Source of the DNA: Botryotinia globosa
Taxonomy: Eukaryota; Ascomycota; Leotiomycetes; Helotiales; Sclerotiniaceae
Reading direction: 5' to 3'
Length of the DNA: 64,000 bases
NCBI GenBank assembly: GCA_014898425.1
Contig: RCSZ01000009.1
Location: 372,001 to 436,000, forward strand
In this document: in pieces, positions 58,985 to 64,000 of the stretch
Layout: each line of letters opens with the position of its first letter
Numbering within the stretch: the stretch's first letter is position 1
Translations under genes and position numbers: made by a program
The notes under the pieces: model-generated
Seen by the model: the letters and a program-made list of their open reading frames with translations, nothing else
The model's database searches: none
What the model was told of the DNA's origin: nothing

Positions 58985-59581
58985 AAATATTTAAAATTTC
59001 TAAACCTGTTTATAAATTCTAAATAGATTTTAAATAAAATTAAAATAACATTTAGATTTCGAAATCTAATTAGAATAAATAATTTCAAATAAAATCGAAA
59101 TGGTTTTAAATGAAATATAATTTTCGATAATATTTCCTTTTGATAAGTTTTATTATATAAATGTTTAATCAGCTTTATGATTTGATTAATCTAAAACTCA
59201 AAAGTAAGGAAAAGTTCGATTGTTTTTTAGTGTGATTGATAATATTTACCCTTCCAACCTTTGTAATATATTATAAATCAGTATCTCATTATCATCTATC
59301 ACTCTGCCCCGTATTATGAAGGGTTTTACCATGCTTTTTTTTCTCTTTCTTTTTTTTTTACTAGAAAAATCAAAAGAAAATATTAGCTGCCGGCTTTAAA
59401 TTATAAGCCGTTGTAAGCCTAAATCCTCCATGTTAGTTAACCAATGAAATCAGTTCATTAGATATTATTCAACACCCTTCCGTCCCTTCCACCCTTCCAC
59501 CCTTCATAATCCATTGACACCATTTTACCCCACCATCCACCAAAACAGGAAGCTCGAAAGTTTAATCCTCAGAGGGACCTC
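58985..59581. other. AT-rich flank and promoter of the M20 dipeptidase
   Basis: AT-rich DNA with a small inverted repeat (CGGCTT..AAGCCG near 59391-59410), then a C-rich promoter segment (CACCCTTCCGTCCC type) just before the start codon. Confidence 0.5.
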
Positions 59582-61378
59582 ATGTTCACAATTAAACCAC
59601 GAATCTCAACAAAGTCAATATCGACAGTTCTGCAACGCTCAAGACTTACTCGTTTTGTTGAAAATAGAAATTCCTTGAAAGTATCCCGTTTCCCAAAACT
59701 TCACCCCTCATCAATCCGAATCTCAACCTATCTCACTCCCGCTATCCAGTCACACCAAGCTCGAAAAGTAAAAATGGCTCCTCAACTCGATGGCTACTTC
59801 AAGCAAGTAGATGATCTATCGGATCACTTTATTGAAAGACTTCGCAAAGCAGTTGCTATTCCATCTGTGTCCTCCGAGGAAGAACGCAGACCAGATGTTG
59901 TGCGTATGGGAGAGTTCTTAGCTGATGAGCTCGCTGCGCTCGGTGCCCATGTCGAAAAACGACCATTAGGCAAACAACCAGGAATGGAGCATCTGGATCT
60001 TCCTCCTGTAGTTATCGCACGATATGGAAATGACAAAAAGAAGCGCACAATCCTCGTATACGGACATTATGATGTACAACCCGCTGGAAAAGAAGACGGA
60101 TGGGCCACAGAACCATTCGAGCTTACTGTCGATGATAAAGGAAGAATGTATGGCAGAGGAAGCACGGATGACAAGGGCCCAGTTCTTGGTTGGCTCAACG
60201 CAATTGAAGCCCATCAGAAGGCCGGTGTTGACTTCCCCGTCAATCTGTTGATGTGCTTTGAAGGAATGGAAGAATATGGCTCAGAAGGCTTGGATGACTT
60301 TATTAAGGAAGAGGCCGATAAATTTTTCGCAGATACAGATGCTGTTTGTATCTCTGATAACTACTGGCTTGGTACTGAAAAGCCATGTCTTACTTATGGT
60401 AAGCACTTCAGCAGTCTTATTCTTTGTCATGAGGATCATTTTCCTCCCTTCCAACATTCTTGAAAGTATCCCTTTCTCGACATAATATGAAACTGATTTT
60501 CTTGAAACAGGTCTTCGCGGTTGCAGTTATTACTCCATTGAAATTTCAGGTCCTGGGCAAGATCTCCACAGTGGAGTGTTTGGAGGCACAGCTCAAGAGC
60601 CAATGACTGATTTGGTCAGAGTACTTGGCAATCTGGTGGATACAAATGGCAAGATTCAGATACCGGGCTTGGCCGAACTTGTCGCTCCACTCACAGATGA
60701 GGAGAAGTCGCTTTATGGTGATATTGCATTCACTATGGATAATCTCCATGAATCGTTAGGTAGTCAGACCACCATCCACAACGACAAGGAGAACACCCTT
60801 ATGGCCCGCTGGAGATATCCATCTTTGTCAGTTCACGGTATTGAAGGTGCGTTTTCTCAACCAGGTGCCAAGACAGTTATCCCCGCCAAAGTCATCGGAA
60901 AGTTCTCGATTCGAACTGTTCCAAACATGGAACCCGAGGACGTAGATCGCCTTGTATTCAAGTATGTTGATGAGCAATTCAAGAAGCTTGGTAGCAAGAA
61001 TACCATGCGATGCTACTTGCAGCATGCTGGTAAATGGTGGGTCGCTAGTCCAAAGCACTGGAACTTTTCGAGCGCTGCAAAGGCTGTTGAGAGAGTCTGG
61101 GGTGTCAAGCCTGATTTGACTCGTGAGGGAGGAAGGTCAGTTACTGTCTCCAATCTGAATTACTCGTGATTAATGCTGATATTCTACTTAGTATTCCCGT
61201 CACCTTGACTTTCGAGCAGGCCACTGGCAAGAACGTCCTCCTTTTACCTATGGGTAGCTCTACAGACGCAGCTCATTCGATCAACGAGAAATTGGACAAG
61301 AGAAATTATATCGAGGGCATCAAGTTGTTGGGTGCATACTTGCATTATGTGGCCGAGGAACCAATGGTTGAGCAATAA
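59582..61378 (+). CDS. DUG1: M20 metallopeptidase, DUG1/CNDP2-type dipeptidase with N-terminal presequence
   Basis: Di-metal dipeptidase; yeast Dug1 cleaves Cys-Gly in glutathione breakdown. Exons 59582-60398, 60511-61135 and 61192-61378 join in frame to 542 aa. Seen: metal ligands in [11 protein letters not shown] (His162, Asp164), GRGSTDDKG (Asp196), the catalytic base pair GMEEYGSEG (Glu230, Glu231), the lid-domain motif [12 protein letters not shown] and the C-terminal [15 protein letters not shown]. Residues 1-64 form an extra Arg/Ser-rich, acid-poor stretch ([20 protein letters not shown] and onward) like a mitochondrial presequence. A second ATG at 59774 ([10 protein letters not shown]) would give a 478-aa form matching the usual cytosolic length. 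Both starts are plausible. Confidence 0.94.
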
Positions 61379-61626
61379 GAAGCGATACCCAAGCGAGCGC
61401 CTTTGTAGAGGTTATTTTTGTCAATGCGAATTTTGGCAGTCAATGATGTCTTTTGCGTTTTGTGCATCTTCATCTTATCATAGTACTGGCATGAGCCGAA
61501 TGAATTTATTTTGCTTGATGCACACTAACTATGCCATCTCTATTGTCATTATCATGCTCATCGTCATTTCTTTTCAACAGCTGCAAGTCGTAACCGCTAT
61601 GTGCCATCTCATGCTCCTTTTTCCGC
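61379..61626. other. Convergent intergenic region DUG1/UBP14
   Basis: Short 3' flanks only. Confidence 0.5.
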
Positions 61627-63931
61627 TTAATCAACTCGTTTGAAGAAATAAACATATGCAAATTTTTTCATCTCTTCGGCGTCATTGGCCTTGACCACCT
61701 TCTCATCATTGTATAGCACCCACGATGTCTTTTTATCTTCAGGAATCTCTTTACGAATGAATGCGACGTAATGACTGTATATATCATCAGTTATATCCTC
61801 AGCTATCAACAATTGAGACAACGTACCCTGCATGTATGCTAGATCCTTTGTGGCATATGATAGATTGTAGCTGGAATGTAGCGGGCAATGCGGTGCTTCC
61901 GGGAGGATCCTCTTTAGCGACATCGCTGTTGACAGCGGCTACCTCGTCTTCAAACTCGCCCTGATCGTCCGGATGACTAAAAAGCCATTCTACAGCTCGT
62001 TCCATGTCGCCATTAGTTTCTTTTAATGCCTTTCGCGCTTGCGGAGGTCCGAATCCCATAGCGCCTAACATTTCTATTTTCTCGGGGTCAGCTGTAGCAG
62101 ATGTAGCTTTGCCAGAGCTCAGATCTAGTGGAACGTCGATGTCTGCATCTTCCATGTGTGCGAAGAGCCATTCCATTGCAGCGTTGGCGTCACTGTTTCC
62201 AGTAGCGTGCAATGCTTTCTCACAACGAACCACTGGAAATCCCATGGCCTCGAGCTGTTGCAAAGCTGCTGCATCTGCGGTGAACGAAGGTTGATCTGAC
62301 TCATCGTCATCGGGGAGAAGTGTTTCTGAAGCTTGCAAACCTGGTGACTGATAATCATCTAGAAGGAACTTCTCGTCTCCAATAACGACAGGAACGTCGA
62401 CCTTGGTAGGCACCCAATTGATGAGAACAAATCTTCTAGCATTCACAGCGAGGACCTCTGGGAATGTTTTAAAGAGAGATCTTTTCAAAAAACCATCTTT
62501 ACTGCCACATGCGGAGCAAGTAAGTTCTACGATCTCCTCAGACGTGAAACTGTCTAAACATTCCTTCAACGTTACAGCTTCATATTCGTCCTTCTTTTCG
62601 CCGTCCAGAGTAGTTTGTACTTTCCTGAGTGGTACTGGAATAGATATATTATCCTGCTCGTCTGTGCGATATCGCACCTTTTTGCAGCCTAGACATTGCA
62701 GGCGCTGCTCCATGACGAAACGAAAAGCTCGTATGGGATCCTTAGATGGAGCTACATGCTGAGAACGTGTAATTAATTTAAAGACGTGAAGGAGAAACTC
62801 AAAAGAATCCTGTTGACGCATGGTTGAGAATTCGGCATGGCCTCTTCCTACCAAGTATTTCAGCATTGAAGGTGGTAATCCCTTCTGATCTGCAACACCG
62901 CTCGATTCTGATTGATTGGTAACAGGATCTGGGAACGAGTATCTGCCCGAAAGTAGACCATCTGCCAATTTTCGCAACTGCGTCTCCAGGTCCTGAGCAG
63001 GATCTTCAACAATAGGTAGATCCGAATCTGGTAAGAAATAGCGCTCTTGAAATTGAGGCAGGTCAAATAGACACTGAAGCGCGCTTGCCAAGTAGCAGCT
63101 ATTGCCTAAATTCTTCAAACCGGTAAATCCTTTGCCGAATAGTTTCGTCAATTCGTGGCCTTGTTCGTCAGTCATAGAGAACTCCCAACGCATATTTTCG
63201 TCGACTTGCATCTCCATCAAACTCTTTTCGGTCTTCTCACGCTCGGCGAGCATGATTCCCCAATGGGCGAGGTGTTTCCCAAGATTTTCATCAATCCTTT
63301 CCTCGTCGCATGCATAACAGTACACGTCAGCCGTGCCATCTGAAGTGATGGATCCCAATTTGACCGCAACTGCGTGTCCAGTCTGCTGCTTGTGTTCCAG
63401 TCCATGGGAATGTCCCTTGAGTCCACCGAATTGCGCTCGCCCGCATCCCAGATTACCGCAATGTAAGCAGAGCCACAAGTTCTCTTTGAGATCGCAAAGA
63501 GAGCAATGGCCTAGATCTTGAGACTGTATTTGGCGTGCGCTTTCTTGTTGTAAAGTGAGAATGTGTTCACACGATGTAAACTCTTGCTCCCAAGCCTTCA
63601 CTTCTTCCTTTCTTGAGAATGTATTTGCTTTCATTACACCATCCACAACCGCAGGTAGTTTACCGGAGGATTTATCGACATCGTCAACCGCACATTCATG
63701 ACAACGGACTTTTGTATGGTACTCGAATCGATCAGCTTCGGTTTCTGCAGCAATGGCTAATCTGGACATCTTTGGAGGGGGCTCATCTCGAACAATATGG
63801 CGTTTTGTTCTTCGAATATTGAGAACCAAAGGATGATTTTTGATGGTATGATGGAGCTTGGAATGGTTCCTATCGCCGGTACAGCCGCCATTGAAGCAAA
63901 ACAGGCAAACATCCAAACCAGTAGCGTCATC
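61627..63931 (-). CDS. UBP14: Ubiquitin carboxyl-terminal hydrolase UBP14 (USP5/isopeptidase T), 5' end outside window
   Basis: Disassembles free polyubiquitin chains. Exons in coding order are (upstream exon beyond the window), 63931-61827 and 61774-61627. The internal exon starts after a CTAATCTAG acceptor with DDATGLDVCLFCFNGGC, an N-terminal variant zinc finger typical of USP5. Then follow the ZnF-UBP domain (CSLCDLKENLWLCLHCGNLGCGR), the Cys box GLKNLGNSCYLASALQCL, two UBA domains (LQQLEAMGFPVVRCEKALHA and IEMLGAMGFGPPQARKAL) inserted within the catalytic domain, and the His box. The intron interrupts the His box exactly at HAG/HYVAFI. The last exon ends YVYFFKRVD. Both UBAs and both catalytic boxes look intact. 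The true start lies upstream of 64000 or in an exon I cannot define. Confidence 0.94.
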
Positions 63932-64000
63932 CTAGATTAGAAGTAAGGTCAGTCGTGCTTTGCCATCAGAAACTTTTTAAGATGAATATAGGCAACTGCT

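Noticed and set aside
58568..59088. Long ORFs on both strands encoding MIL, NDF or IIK repeats
   Set aside because: They are direct products of a 9-bp DNA minisatellite whose unit contains no stop in several frames; no unique coding sequence flanks it.

Overview
This window is nuclear DNA of a filamentous ascomycete. The genes carry short introns (about 50-150 nt, GTANGT-type donors, CTAAC/CTGAC branch points), the flanks are rich in microsatellites and pyrimidine tracts, and one transposon is ruined by C-to-T/G-to-A change as expected from repeat-induced point mutation (RIP). The overall look (AT-leaning intergenic DNA, an AT-isochore-like island, familiar protein sequences) suggests a leotiomycete close to Botrytis/Sclerotinia. 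That placement is inference, not proof. No operons, CRISPR arrays, rRNA or tRNA genes were found.

Layout. 0.3-9.9 kb: KEX1 carboxypeptidase (+), the nuclear-pore/mRNA-export WD40 protein RAE1 (-), a fungal protein of unknown function (-), and CTP:phosphoethanolamine cytidylyltransferase (+). 10.2-12.6 kb: a 2.37-kb, extremely AT-rich dead DNA transposon with CAGTAGAACTTGG ends and a TA target duplication. 13.7-31 kb: branched-chain aminotransferase (+), an unknown coiled-coil-like protein (-), phosphopantothenoylcysteine decarboxylase (-), mitochondrial glutaredoxin GRX5 (+), a short-chain dehydrogenase (+), a 738-aa protein with a PPPY motif and short GLRIG repeats (-), eIF2B beta/GCD7 (-) and the NEM1 phosphatase (+). 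31-41.6 kb: the largest subunit of RNA polymerase III (+), a membrane-anchored neutral ceramidase (-), splicing factor SPF27 (+) and the PKA regulatory subunit (-). 45.7-64 kb: a CBM48/CRP1-MDG1-like protein (+), a C2H2 plus fungal_trans transcription factor (-), a DUG1-type M20 dipeptidase (+) and the ubiquitin hydrolase UBP14 (-, 5' end outside the window).

The genes are mostly housekeeping and do not form a pathway cluster. There are thematic links: NEM1 and the ethanolamine-phosphate cytidylyltransferase both bear on phospholipid synthesis, and the ceramidase on sphingolipids. The two regulatory genes stand out by their setting. The PKA regulatory subunit and the CRP1-like gene diverge from a 4.1-kb region dense in simple repeats, and the transcription factor and DUG1 diverge from a 5.5-kb region that contains a 373-bp perfect 9-bp minisatellite.

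I did not find a convincing new multi-gene system. The most informative oddities are the transposon with its reconstructable empty site inside a 46-bp tandem repeat, a uORF whose stop overlaps the NEM1 start codon, two-start (mitochondrial/cytosolic) architecture in the M20 peptidase, and the GLRIG-repeat protein. Exon coordinates were read by eye from splice consensus and reading frame; every multi-exon model given below closes in frame.
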